Part shown: positions 24,555-34,186 of the stretch, piece by piece
How positions within the stretch are numbered: the first letter of the stretch is position 1
Layout of the letters: each line of letters starts with the position of its first letter
NCBI GenBank assembly: GCA_903939755.1
Contig: CAJAII010000014.1
Location: 1 to 64,000, forward strand
Reading direction: 5' to 3'
Origin: an uncultured Flavobacteriales bacterium
GTDB lineage: Bacteria > Bacteroidota > Bacteroidia > Flavobacteriales_D > Crocinitomicaceae
Length of the DNA stretch: 64,000 nucleotides
The notes under the pieces: model-generated
What the model saw: only the letters and a program-made list of their open reading frames with translations
Databases searched by the model: none
Told to the model about the DNA's origin: nothing
Program-made: the position numbers and the translations under genes

Positions 24555-26072
24555 ATGAAAATCATATTCATATTATTTTTTTGTACAAATATCATTTATG
24601 GCTTCGCGCAAAGCCAAGAAGTTCCCGCATTTGTTACTAAGGTGTATAATGATATCTTTCGTTCCATGACAAATGGAAAGATAAAAAAGCCAATTTTACA
24701 AGTGACTTCAGATTCTGCCAAAATAATTTATTATTCTCCAGACCTAAATGCAATTGTTTTTAGTGAGAAATTCACAAATTTAATGCGAACTTTTGGAGGG
24801 GATTCAATGAATGCGGTCGCTCATGTTTTAGGCCATGAACTAGCTCATGTTATATTGCAACAAGGAGATTTTTTAAAACTTGGAAGTGGTTACGCTGATG
24901 CTGATTTTAATGATAAATTAAAAAATTATCAAGGATTATTGAAAGACTCTTTAGCATTATTTGAAAGAGAAGCAGATGAAAACGCTATTTTTTACGCACA
25001 TATTTCTGGATATCAAACGACTCATATTGCTGAAAAAGTGCTGAATTCAATTTATTTAAATTTTAAATTAAAGGACAAAAAGTTAAAGAATTACCCAGAA
25101 TTAAGTGAGCGCATCGCAATGGTTAATTCGTCTTCTAAACGAATGGACGTTTTATTGAAATTATACGATTTTGGTGTCATTTCTGCAATGAAAGGACAAT
25201 TTGATCATGCTATATATTTCTTTGAACTCATTCAAAATGAGCATTTTTATAGCAAAGAAATATTTAATAATTTGGGTACGGTTTATCTGATGAAAGTGAA
25301 ATTCATAGAAAAGGATGAATTTCCTTTTGATTTACCATTTCAAATTGATTGTTCCTCTTCATTGTCTCAACAAAGAGATGTTTCAGTTGTGGTTGATGAG
25401 TTATTAGAAGCATCGAAGAGATGTCTTAATGAGGCAATAAAAATCGATGAAAATTATTATTTCGCACTGCTGAATAATCTAATTCGAGAGTTTTTAAGTG
25501 GAACAGATCGGATTAAAATTCAGAAAAAAATTGAGGTGCTAAACATCGATTTCCCTGAAAATCAAGATCACTGGATACTATTTGCCCTTTGTGATTTTCA
25601 ATTAGGTAACAATGATGCCGCTTTGAAGAAATTAAATCAATTTCCAGAAACAAACAAACAAGTTAAATTATTGAAATGTCAATTATTTAATTTAGAATGT
25701 AATGTTGAGGCAATTGAGATTTTCGGTCAGGAATTACCATCAATAGACATATCATTAGATACATTATTCAAGAAAAGAGGAGATGAATTTAGAAGTCAAC
25801 TTAAATACCTGCCACAAGTATCTAATGCAAGAATAAAAGTTAGTTTATACCAAGTAGAGAACAATAGCTTCTTTAATATTAGTATTCCTAAATTTCCATC
25901 ATTTTCAATTTCTGAATATCCAGTTCAAATGGTTAAAAAATATCAGGTTTTCGATCCCAAATTGTTTGATGGGTGGCTGCATTACGATTCAAATGGAGTT
26001 ACCTTTGTTACAAATAAAAAAATTGCCCTCAAATATTCAAATAATCAATTAATAAACCTTTATAAATTCTAG
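24555..26072 (+). CDS. Exported M48-type metalloprotease
   Basis: A 505-residue protein with a signal peptide ending near FAQS. The zinc-protease signature HELAH is at 94-98 and the third ligand motif E-x3-D (EREAD, 137-141) follows, as in M48 peptidases. The C-terminal 300 residues are helical, resemble tetratricopeptide repeats, and may recruit substrates. It starts the five-gene peptidase/CHAT cluster, with the next gene six bases away. Function is likely periplasmic proteolysis; the substrate is unknown. Confidence 0.85.
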   Translation: MKIIFILFFCTNIIYGFAQSQEVPAFVTKVYNDIFRSMTNGKIKKPILQVTSDSAKIIYYSPDLNAIVFSEKFTNLMRTFGGDSMNAVAHVLGHELAHVILQQGDFLKLGSGYADADFNDKLKNYQGLLKDSLALFEREADENAIFYAHISGYQTTHIAEKVLNSIYLNFKLKDKKLKNYPELSERIAMVNSSSKRMDVLLKLYDFGVISAMKGQFDHAIYFFELIQNEHFYSKEIFNNLGTVYLMKVKFIEKDEFPFDLPFQIDCSSSLSQQRDVSVVVDELLEASKRCLNEAIKIDENYYFALLNNLIREFLSGTDRIKIQKKIEVLNIDFPENQDHWILFALCDFQLGNNDAALKKLNQFPETNKQVKLLKCQLFNLECNVEAIEIFGQELPSIDISLDTLFKKRGDEFRSQLKYLPQVSNARIKVSLYQVENNSFFNISIPKFPSFSISEYPVQMVKKYQVFDPKLFDGWLHYDSNGVTFVTNKKIALKYSNNQLINLYKF

Positions 26073-26077
26073 AATAC

Positions 26078-27340
26078 ATGAAAAAAAATATCCTTTTTTA
26101 TATAATTTTTGTTTCATCATTTATTGCGTATTCGCAAGGATTAAAATTAGACCCAAAAAACTCAGGAAAATTAAAAAGTTGGACGCCATCAGAGAATTTT
26201 GGTTATGCTGATGCCTATCCTTCAAGAATATCATATCGTGCATTTACACCTCCTATTTTAGATCAGGGTCAAGCAGCTACGTGTGTAGGCTATGCTGTTG
26301 CATACGGTTTATTAACAACACAACAGAATGTTCTAATGGGAATTACAAATGAAAACATGAAGTATTTCCGTGCCATGGATCCCAATTTTGTTTATGCACT
26401 CATTAAGTCATACGATGATAGTTGGTGCGAAGAAGGATCAAGTATGTATGATGCGATTGGTGTTTTAATTAATTCTGGTTGCAAGCCAATGTTTTTTGAA
26501 CCTTGGTTAGAATGTAATAGTACAACGGCCATTTCAAAGTTTGCCATGTTAGCTGCATCAAATTATAGTGTAAATGATGCCTTTGTCTTGGATACGGGAC
26601 GAACAGATAAAATAGTAGAACAGATGAAGTCAGCATTAAATGATAGAAGACTAGTTGCAATCGGCGTACAATTAACTGAGTCGTTTAAGTCCGGCACAAC
26701 GGTTCAATATGGATCATGGCTTCCATCTGGTAATGAACCTGTGAATGGTGCCCATGCCATGGTTATTATTGGTTATGACGATAATAAAAATGGTGGGAGT
26801 TTTGAAGTAATGAATAGTTGGGGGTCGAATTTTGGGGATAATGGGTTTGTTTGGATAAAATATGCTGATGCAAAAAAATATATTGCTCAAGCCTATGTAC
26901 TAGATATTGAGGGGTTTTCAACATCAAATTGTGGTTTTGGGGATTGTGCAAACTCCGTATCGCGCTATAAATACTCTTCTGGCAATGCATATGAAGGCTT
27001 AATAGTCGATAATTATCCAGATGTTTACGGCTCATATTTTTTTACTTCCGGAAATTTCTATGTTGGTGAATTTTCCAAAGGAAAAAAACATGGCTATGGT
27101 GTATTTTATGAAAACACGTCTGAACAGTTTTTCTTAACGTATTATCAAAATGATGTAATTGTAAATAAAAGCGCATTACAAGGTTTTTCAGAAGATGGGG
27201 AGAAATTGGATAAGACCCTCGAATTATATGAAAAGTTAAATCAACTGAAACCAGCAAAGTTGGTGAAAGAGAATGATAAGGCCTTTGAAATATTATTAGA
27301 TATGGAAATTCCTGTTGAGGACATGAAAATAAATCATTAA
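26078..27340 (+). CDS. Exported papain-like (C1) peptidase with MORN repeat
   Basis: A 420-residue exported cysteine peptidase. Signal peptide 1-20; catalytic Cys69 in QGQAATC, His226 in NGAHAMVIIGYDD and Asn246 in MNSWG, the classical C1A order. The oxyanion Gln is Q63 or Q65. The tail carries a MORN repeat (about 326-347, FYVGEFSKGKKHGYGVF). There is no propeptide of the usual length, so activation may differ. The next gene begins at its last base. Confidence 0.88.
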   Translation: MKKNILFYIIFVSSFIAYSQGLKLDPKNSGKLKSWTPSENFGYADAYPSRISYRAFTPPILDQGQAATCVGYAVAYGLLTTQQNVLMGITNENMKYFRAMDPNFVYALIKSYDDSWCEEGSSMYDAIGVLINSGCKPMFFEPWLECNSTTAISKFAMLAASNYSVNDAFVLDTGRTDKIVEQMKSALNDRRLVAIGVQLTESFKSGTTVQYGSWLPSGNEPVNGAHAMVIIGYDDNKNGGSFEVMNSWGSNFGDNGFVWIKYADAKKYIAQAYVLDIEGFSTSNCGFGDCANSVSRYKYSSGNAYEGLIVDNYPDVYGSYFFTSGNFYVGEFSKGKKHGYGVFYENTSEQFFLTYYQNDVIVNKSALQGFSEDGEKLDKTLELYEKLNQLKPAKLVKENDKAFEILLDMEIPVEDMKINH

Positions 27341-29907
27341 TGCAAAAGTTAGTTCTAACCAGGTTATTCTTTTGTTTGTGTTTTTTATCGTCAACAGCGG
27401 GGATTTGTCAAAGCAATTTTAATGAAGTATTAGAAAAAATTCTAAATAGTAAACCTTGCGCATTAAGAGATAATGCAGATTATCTATTGGAATCATTTAA
27501 AGGGCTTAATATCAATGATTCTCTTTATATTAATAAATCAATCGCTATACGAGTATTTGGGTGTGATCCAAAAGCTTCAAATAAGTATTTCAAGCGTACT
27601 TTGGACCTTGCATTAAAGACCAATTTATATGACACTGTTTATCGTGAGATATTTGTTTTTAGAAGCATCTCAGAGGATCAAGAGGTCCTGAAAAAAGAGT
27701 TGACCTATTTTTATGATTACTTAAATAAAGTATATGTAAATAATCCCAATTTAAAAAAGAATGAATATTACTACTGGTTGTGTAAGGAGCTTATTAACAA
27801 AGAAATAACGCTTAAGAATTATGTTTCTGCAAAACAAATTTCCGAATCTTTAATCATTGACTTAAAGAAAAGTAATGATTATCGAAATTTAATAGTTGTT
27901 GAGGATTTATTGATTTCTATCTATTTAGCACAATCTCATTTTAATGAAGCAATCAAGCATATAAATATGTTTATTAAAATATGTGATGAAAATTTTTCAA
28001 ACTTGGATGAAGAGAGAATAAATGATCTTTATTTTAAAAGAATCATGAAGTTAGATTGTCGTTTAAGTTTATCAGACACTCTATCTAATATTGATTTTTA
28101 CGATATCGAAAATTATTTTAATAAACGAAAAGAAGAAAGCCAAATTCAACTTACCTACATTGATTTTCTCAAAATCCGAAATGCTTTAAATAAGTTTGAA
28201 TTTTCAAAAAATACAGATTATTTAATTGGGGTTGATAAATTATTTAAACGAATTGAAAAGGAAGGTATACTTGATTGGATAACAGAAGAAGAGTATTATC
28301 CTTTTAAATATATTTATTCTGTTTATTCAAATAATCATTCAATTGATGAAAAAAAAACGACTTTAAATCCTTTAATCAATTTGGCGTATAATGTTCAAAA
28401 GAAAGAATATTTTCAAGCTGATTCACTAATTTCTCAAATTGTAAGAAATGCAATGAATCTTAATAAGTTCAATGGATTTTCTTCAGAGGAAATATTATTA
28501 TCAAGAAACTCTCTTTCTGGATTAATCATTAACAGTTTAGGTAATTACTTTTTAGTGCAAAAAAACGTAAAATTACTAAGTGATTTATATTCAAATTATA
28601 ACGGTTATCACCTCGAATTGAATAAAAATATCAGAAAAAAGAATGAATTACTTAGTAAGATCTTTTCTGAAGAATTGAATAATACTGCAGTTGATTATTC
28701 TAAAATTAAAAAGATCTATTGTAAAGCAATAGATTCAATTCAAGTTTTAGGTGATCAATTTGTTTACGGATTAAGCGATTCTATTTGTAAATCTTTAAAT
28801 GAAGATGAGGTGTTTATTCAATGGGTTTATGTTCCATATAAATTTGATTTAAAGAGTTTTACTAGCGTTGAATCACCCTTTTACATACAACTCTCCTATT
28901 TCAAAAATGGCACAGTTAATTACCATATTTTGGAAAATGGAGCACAGGTACATGATGTGATTGATTATTGGAAAAATCAAATCATAAATCAAAATGACTT
29001 GGATGAAAATATCATTTCCGTAATTGCTAAACCGTTTCTGCAGGAGCTTAAGAATTATAAAAAAGTGATAATTTGTCCTAGTGGAAGATTAGTAGAAATT
29101 CCATTTGAAAGCATTCCTATTTCAGGTGATTTTCTTATTAGCACAAAAAAAATTCAAGTGATAAACAGCGCAAAATCATTATTGGAAATGAAAAAAAATG
29201 CAACTAATATAAAAAACGCTAAGGGAAAGTTTGTTTTTGTAGGTTCTGAATCATACAAAACGTCAATATCAACAACATTTGCCAATTTACCAGGAGTGAA
29301 AAAAGAAAAGGAATTATTACAATCGATTTCTGCTCGAAATAATATGAATTCAGACTTTTATTTCAATGATGGATATGAGGAATCAAATGTAAAAAAAATA
29401 AAAAACCCATATATTCTTCATATCGCAGCACATGGCATATTATTTTCAGATTCATCTATTGTAATGAACCAAAATCTCCTTAGACAAACCGAATCAGTAT
29501 CTACTGAAAATTTTTATTCTGGGATCGTTTTTTCCAATGCTAAAAATCAATCACCACTAATTAAAAATGATCAGGTTTTAAATGAACAGGAATTTTCACT
29601 ACTGGATTTAAGGAAAACTTATCTCGTGACTCTCAGTAGTTGTTTTTCCGGGAATGGCCAAGAAACTTTAGGAGATGGAGTTATGGGTTTTAGAAAAGCC
29701 ATTGCTGAAACGGGTGCTAAATATACATTAGTTGCAAATTGGGCAATAGATGATCATATAACGGTCGAATTTATGGCGCAATTTTATGAATACCTATTGG
29801 AATTGAAAATGGACATTGAGACCGCTTTTAGAAATTCTCAAATTGAGTTAATGTCTAAATATAAAAACCCTATTAATTGGTGTTCATTTACATTGATAAA
29901 GAATTGA
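27340..29907 (+). CDS. Exported CHAT-domain protein (caspase-like)
   Basis: An 855-residue protein. The signal peptide ends near GICQS; the N-terminal 500 residues are helical and TPR-like by spacing. The C-terminal CHAT domain begins about 550 and has the catalytic pair: His in IAAHG and Cys in LSSCFSG, followed by GFRKAI. CHAT proteins are caspase-like peptidases fused to TPRs. Its CHAT sequence is diverged from the two downstream copies. The start codon overlaps the preceding stop by one base. Confidence 0.85.
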   Translation: MQKLVLTRLFFCLCFLSSTAGICQSNFNEVLEKILNSKPCALRDNADYLLESFKGLNINDSLYINKSIAIRVFGCDPKASNKYFKRTLDLALKTNLYDTVYREIFVFRSISEDQEVLKKELTYFYDYLNKVYVNNPNLKKNEYYYWLCKELINKEITLKNYVSAKQISESLIIDLKKSNDYRNLIVVEDLLISIYLAQSHFNEAIKHINMFIKICDENFSNLDEERINDLYFKRIMKLDCRLSLSDTLSNIDFYDIENYFNKRKEESQIQLTYIDFLKIRNALNKFEFSKNTDYLIGVDKLFKRIEKEGILDWITEEEYYPFKYIYSVYSNNHSIDEKKTTLNPLINLAYNVQKKEYFQADSLISQIVRNAMNLNKFNGFSSEEILLSRNSLSGLIINSLGNYFLVQKNVKLLSDLYSNYNGYHLELNKNIRKKNELLSKIFSEELNNTAVDYSKIKKIYCKAIDSIQVLGDQFVYGLSDSICKSLNEDEVFIQWVYVPYKFDLKSFTSVESPFYIQLSYFKNGTVNYHILENGAQVHDVIDYWKNQIINQNDLDENIISVIAKPFLQELKNYKKVIICPSGRLVEIPFESIPISGDFLISTKKIQVINSAKSLLEMKKNATNIKNAKGKFVFVGSESYKTSISTTFANLPGVKKEKELLQSISARNNMNSDFYFNDGYEESNVKKIKNPYILHIAAHGILFSDSSIVMNQNLLRQTESVSTENFYSGIVFSNAKNQSPLIKNDQVLNEQEFSLLDLRKTYLVTLSSCFSGNGQETLGDGVMGFRKAIAETGAKYTLVANWAIDDHITVEFMAQFYEYLLELKMDIETAFRNSQIELMSKYKNPINWCSFTLIKN

Positions 29908-29909
29908 TT

Positions 29910-32900
29910 ATGAAAAACCTGTTTGTTTGTTTGTTTGTTTTTCTATGTGGATTTTTTTATTCTCAATCTATTAATGATTTAGGTGATCGATATTGGAAAG
30001 CTGTTTCAGAAAAAGACTATAAAAATCAAATCGAATATGGTCCCAAAATAGTCGAGTATTATGAGCAGAACAATTTCCCTATTGATACTGCTTACTTAAA
30101 TTTTTTATTCCGTTTAGGTACAGCATATTACGCTTTGAATGATTTTGAAAATTCAAGAATAACTCACGCCAAATCTTTGAAATACTGTGAAGTTTATTTT
30201 GGAATTAAAAATAAGGAAACATTAATGCATAAATACGCCTTGGTTATTGATTATAACAATTTAGGGCAGAGAAAGGAGGTTATACAACTTGCGAAATCTT
30301 GTCTAATTGATTTTGATGAATTCGAAGGTCTCGAAAATGATTACAGTATTTTAATGTTACAATATTTAGCAAGTTCATTTGAATTAAATGAGGAACTAGA
30401 CAGTGCAGCGTATTATGGTGAAATTCAACGTAATCGTACCCTAAAATTACATGGTGAAATTAACGATTCATATATCTATTCAATTTTTAGCTTGGCTCGC
30501 ATTTACTATAAACAAAAGAAAATTAATCAGGCAATAGATCTATATATTAAATGCATAGAGCTATCACCACCAATTTTCACGAAAGAACATTTTACCTACG
30601 AGTCAAGTCTTTTTAATTTAGGTGAAATCTACATGAATTTAGGAGATTTTAATGAATCAATACGCCTTAATGAAGAATGCCTCCTTATCCAGGAACGCCT
30701 TAATGGAAAAGTTAATGCAGCATACGCAAAAACATTAAATAATTTGGCTAATTGTTATCATGATATAGGGAAGTATGAGAAGAGTATTGATTTAAATAAA
30801 GAATGTTTAAACATACGGAAAAATTTATTTGGCGAACAACACAACTTGACTTGGGGCTCTCTTAATAACTTGGCATTGAATTATTCTATGATTGGGGATT
30901 GGGAGTCATCAAAAAATATTAATCAAAAATTATTGAATGACAAGTTTAGTTTACTTGGGGAAAACAACGAGTCTTTTATTCTAAGCCTTTCCAATTTGTC
31001 TGTAGACTACACTAATTTATCCCAATACGATTCTTCAATTTTCCTTTTAAAACAAGCATATCTCCTCATTGTTAAAAATAAATTACAAGAAATTGCATTG
31101 CATGCAACTGTAACTCAAAACTTAGCTTTTTATTTTTTAACTAAAGGTGAAATAGATTCCGCTGAATTCTACATAAAAAGATCCTTAATTACCTTAGATA
31201 ATCTGTATGGTAAAAACTCTTTTGGATATATGAATTCATTGAGTATACTTGCTGATATTAATCAAAAGAAAGGATTAATGGATGAAGCTTTTAAGGCTTA
31301 TTCCGAAATACATGATTTTAACATACTAAAATATGGCTTTCAATCCATAATATATGCGAATTCATTGTCTGAATTAGCTAGTTTTTTAAAAGAAAATGGT
31401 TATTACAAAGACGCGTTAGATTCTATACGAAAGGCAATACCAATCTATGAAAAGGTGCACGGAAAAGAAAGCTTACTTACTTTACAGAAATATATAAGTT
31501 TAGCTAATTTATTACTAATGCAAGGAGAATTAAAAAGTGCATTAGACATTCAACTTGAAGTTCTCAAAATCCGAGAAAAAATCATTGGTATTAGACACCA
31601 AGATTATATAACAAGTCTAATAAATGTTGCACATAACTATTATGAATTAGCAGAATTTGATAAAGCAAGGCCCTTTTTAATCAAAGCAATTAATATTCAA
31701 AAAAATAATCCAAATCCATATTTATATATAACGTCACTAAGTAATTATAGCTTGTTGTTGAGGGATATCGGTTTAAAAGACTCCTGTTTTTTCTATTCAA
31801 ATATGGCATTAAAATTAACAAGAAACTTAATAGACATAAATAATGAAGACTTTATTATTCGCTTAAATAATCTTGGTTCCAATTATCTTTTCTATGGTGA
31901 TTTTGCACAAGCAATGGTTTATTTTGATTCTGCATTTGTAATATCGGACAAGTTGCTTGGTACTGATCACCCAACTACAATTCAGTGTTATGAGAACTTG
32001 GCTGCCACATATGCAGATATTGGGGATTATGAAAAAGCCATTGACATTGAAGTAGAATGTTTAGGAAAAATAGCTGCTAGGCGTGGTAAGAAAAACTTAG
32101 AATATGCCTCAGGATTGCATCAACTTGCATACTATGATTCAAAAATTGGCTGGGATTCTCTTGCATTAAAATGGAATAAAGAAGCCTATGAAATTCGGAA
32201 GGAGTTTTTGGGGCATAGGCACCCTAAAACCTTGCTATCTGCCTTTAATTTATCAGTAGATTATAATGCACTTGGGAAATATAATGATGCGCTAGATGTT
32301 TTGAGTCAAATATTAATATATAATATAGAATTGAATGGTGAGGAAGGATTTCATACGAGATTGGTTTACAATAATATTGGTATGGTCTATTTAAAAAAGG
32401 GGAACTACGAAAATGCGTTAAATTATTTTCTTAAAGCAAATAAAAATGATGTTGATTTCCCGGATAAGGATGCTGTATTAGTGAATATATCAACTTCCTA
32501 TGAACTACTCAATAATATTGAGCAATCTATTAATTATCAAATAAAAGCAGTAAATTGGTATTTGGAGGATTATATTAAAAATCAATTATTTCTTTCTGAT
32601 TTCGATAAAGCAAAGCTTAAAAGAAAATTAGATTATTATCTTAATTATTTGTTGTGCCTAAACCAAAAAAATGCAATTAAGGATCCTGAATTAACTTGGT
32701 ATAATATTTACATTTCTGCCAGAAACTTAATTAATACGCAAGTGAAAAAAGACAATGTTGAATTTTCCATTTTAGACAAAGAAGAATTAATAACCCTAAC
32801 CTATCGTCTAAAGGATTTAAAAGATAAGAGAAATAAAGCTATTGAATTAAACAATAAGAATTCACTTTTAAGTTTAGAAAAAGAAATTGAAAAATTGGAA

Positions 32901-34178
32901 ATTCAAATCTCATCAACAACAGGAAACACCAATAAAAAACAAATAAATTATTCAATGATTCAAAACAAGATTAAGGATCAAAATTCAGTTTTTATTGATA
33001 TTATTCAATGTTACAAACCCGATACAGATTTTAGTTATTATACTGCTGTTGTAATTTCAAAAAAATCAGTCTTTGTCATTCCAATGGATAACAGCATTAT
33101 TTACGATAATTCTTTGTATGAAAAATACAAAAACGAAGCAACAAATAATGAAACTAAAACCGCCCTAAATACTCCCATCTTCTACAACTCCTTCTGGAAA
33201 CCCATCGCAGATAAAATTACCGATGCCAAAACGATTTATGTTTCTTTGGGTGGAGTATATAACGATATCAATTTATACACCCTTTACAATCCGGAAACGG
33301 GTAAATACCTGATTGAGGAAAAGGATATTCATATAGTCAATAGCGCGCGCGATTTTGTATTGAGCAAAGAGCAAGAAAAAAAGATATATACAACGAACAC
33401 TGCCGCATTATTTGGCTTTCCAGATTTTAATGGGAATACCACGGTTGCAGCAGATAGTACTGATTTTCTTGCTTCAACGCGAGACTTAAATTCCTTTTGG
33501 TTGGATAGCCTTACAAGAGGTGGATTAAAAGCGAACCCTCTTCCTGCAACTAAAATAGAAGTGGAAAATATTTCATTAACCTTGAAATCAAAAGGCTGGC
33601 AAGTCAATAGTTATTTGGCGGAAAATGCTTCAGAAACGAACATCAAGAAGCAAGAAAGTCCACGTATTCTACATATTGCCACTCATGGATATTTCTTCCC
33701 GGATATCCCAATTGACAAAGACAATAATCGTTTTTTAGGAATGGATCGGCAACAAGTCGTTCAAGATCCCATGCTGCGATCAGGCTTGTTGTTTACTGGT
33801 GCAAACAGAACCCTAAAAGGTGAAGAATCGAAAGGAGAAAATGGTTTGCTTAGTGCTGCAGAAGCCTCCCTGTTGGATTTAAGAGAAACAGAACTCGTAG
33901 TGCTTAGCGCCTGTGAAACAGGTAAAGGCGAAGTGAAAAACAGCGAAGGTGTGTATGGCTTGCGCAAAGCATTTTCAGATGCCGGTGCCAAGAACATCAT
34001 CATGTCACTTTGGAAAGTAGATGATAAAGTCACCCAGGAATTCATGTCACGTTTCTACGAAATATGGCTAAACGATAAAACAAGTATCCGCGAAGCATTT
34101 AACAAAACACAATTAGAAATCAAGGCGAAGTACCCTCAGCCGTATTATTGGGGTGCGTTTATATTGGTGGGGGAGTGA
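29910..34178 (+). CDS. Exported TPR-CHAT protein, long
   Basis: A 1422-residue protein starting at the ATG at 29910, two bases after the preceding stop; an in-frame ATG 33 bases upstream lies inside that gene and lacks a signal. The signal peptide ends near YSQS. About 20 tetratricopeptide-like repeats cover 20-950, many with the kinesin-light-chain pattern (LNNLAxxY). The CHAT domain covers the last 350 residues, with His in IATHGYF and Cys in LSACETG. The 3' 700 bases are almost identical to those of the next gene. Confidence 0.87.
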   Translation: MKNLFVCLFVFLCGFFYSQSINDLGDRYWKAVSEKDYKNQIEYGPKIVEYYEQNNFPIDTAYLNFLFRLGTAYYALNDFENSRITHAKSLKYCEVYFGIKNKETLMHKYALVIDYNNLGQRKEVIQLAKSCLIDFDEFEGLENDYSILMLQYLASSFELNEELDSAAYYGEIQRNRTLKLHGEINDSYIYSIFSLARIYYKQKKINQAIDLYIKCIELSPPIFTKEHFTYESSLFNLGEIYMNLGDFNESIRLNEECLLIQERLNGKVNAAYAKTLNNLANCYHDIGKYEKSIDLNKECLNIRKNLFGEQHNLTWGSLNNLALNYSMIGDWESSKNINQKLLNDKFSLLGENNESFILSLSNLSVDYTNLSQYDSSIFLLKQAYLLIVKNKLQEIALHATVTQNLAFYFLTKGEIDSAEFYIKRSLITLDNLYGKNSFGYMNSLSILADINQKKGLMDEAFKAYSEIHDFNILKYGFQSIIYANSLSELASFLKENGYYKDALDSIRKAIPIYEKVHGKESLLTLQKYISLANLLLMQGELKSALDIQLEVLKIREKIIGIRHQDYITSLINVAHNYYELAEFDKARPFLIKAINIQKNNPNPYLYITSLSNYSLLLRDIGLKDSCFFYSNMALKLTRNLIDINNEDFIIRLNNLGSNYLFYGDFAQAMVYFDSAFVISDKLLGTDHPTTIQCYENLAATYADIGDYEKAIDIEVECLGKIAARRGKKNLEYASGLHQLAYYDSKIGWDSLALKWNKEAYEIRKEFLGHRHPKTLLSAFNLSVDYNALGKYNDALDVLSQILIYNIELNGEEGFHTRLVYNNIGMVYLKKGNYENALNYFLKANKNDVDFPDKDAVLVNISTSYELLNNIEQSINYQIKAVNWYLEDYIKNQLFLSDFDKAKLKRKLDYYLNYLLCLNQKNAIKDPELTWYNIYISARNLINTQVKKDNVEFSILDKEELITLTYRLKDLKDKRNKAIELNNKNSLLSLEKEIEKLEIQISSTTGNTNKKQINYSMIQNKIKDQNSVFIDIIQCYKPDTDFSYYTAVVISKKSVFVIPMDNSIIYDNSLYEKYKNEATNNETKTALNTPIFYNSFWKPIADKITDAKTIYVSLGGVYNDINLYTLYNPETGKYLIEEKDIHIVNSARDFVLSKEQEKKIYTTNTAALFGFPDFNGNTTVAADSTDFLASTRDLNSFWLDSLTRGGLKANPLPATKIEVENISLTLKSKGWQVNSYLAENASETNIKKQESPRILHIATHGYFFPDIPIDKDNNRFLGMDRQQVVQDPMLRSGLLFTGANRTLKGEESKGENGLLSAAEASLLDLRETELVVLSACETGKGEVKNSEGVYGLRKAFSDAGAKNIIMSLWKVDDKVTQEFMSRFYEIWLNDKTSIREAFNKTQLEIKAKYPQPYYWGAFILVGE
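33481..34178 (+). repeat. CHAT 3' duplication, copy 1
   Basis: The last 698 bases of the long TPR-CHAT gene match 36720-37417 with only scattered differences; the encoded stretches differ at four of about 232 residues. Upstream of this the two genes are much less alike, so the boundary is sharp. Confidence 0.85.
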
Positions 34179-34186
34179 AAAATGAT

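Noticed and set aside
26766..27257. Antisense frames inside the papain-like gene
   Set aside because: Shadows of a gene with clear catalytic residues; His/Tyr-rich products without family features.
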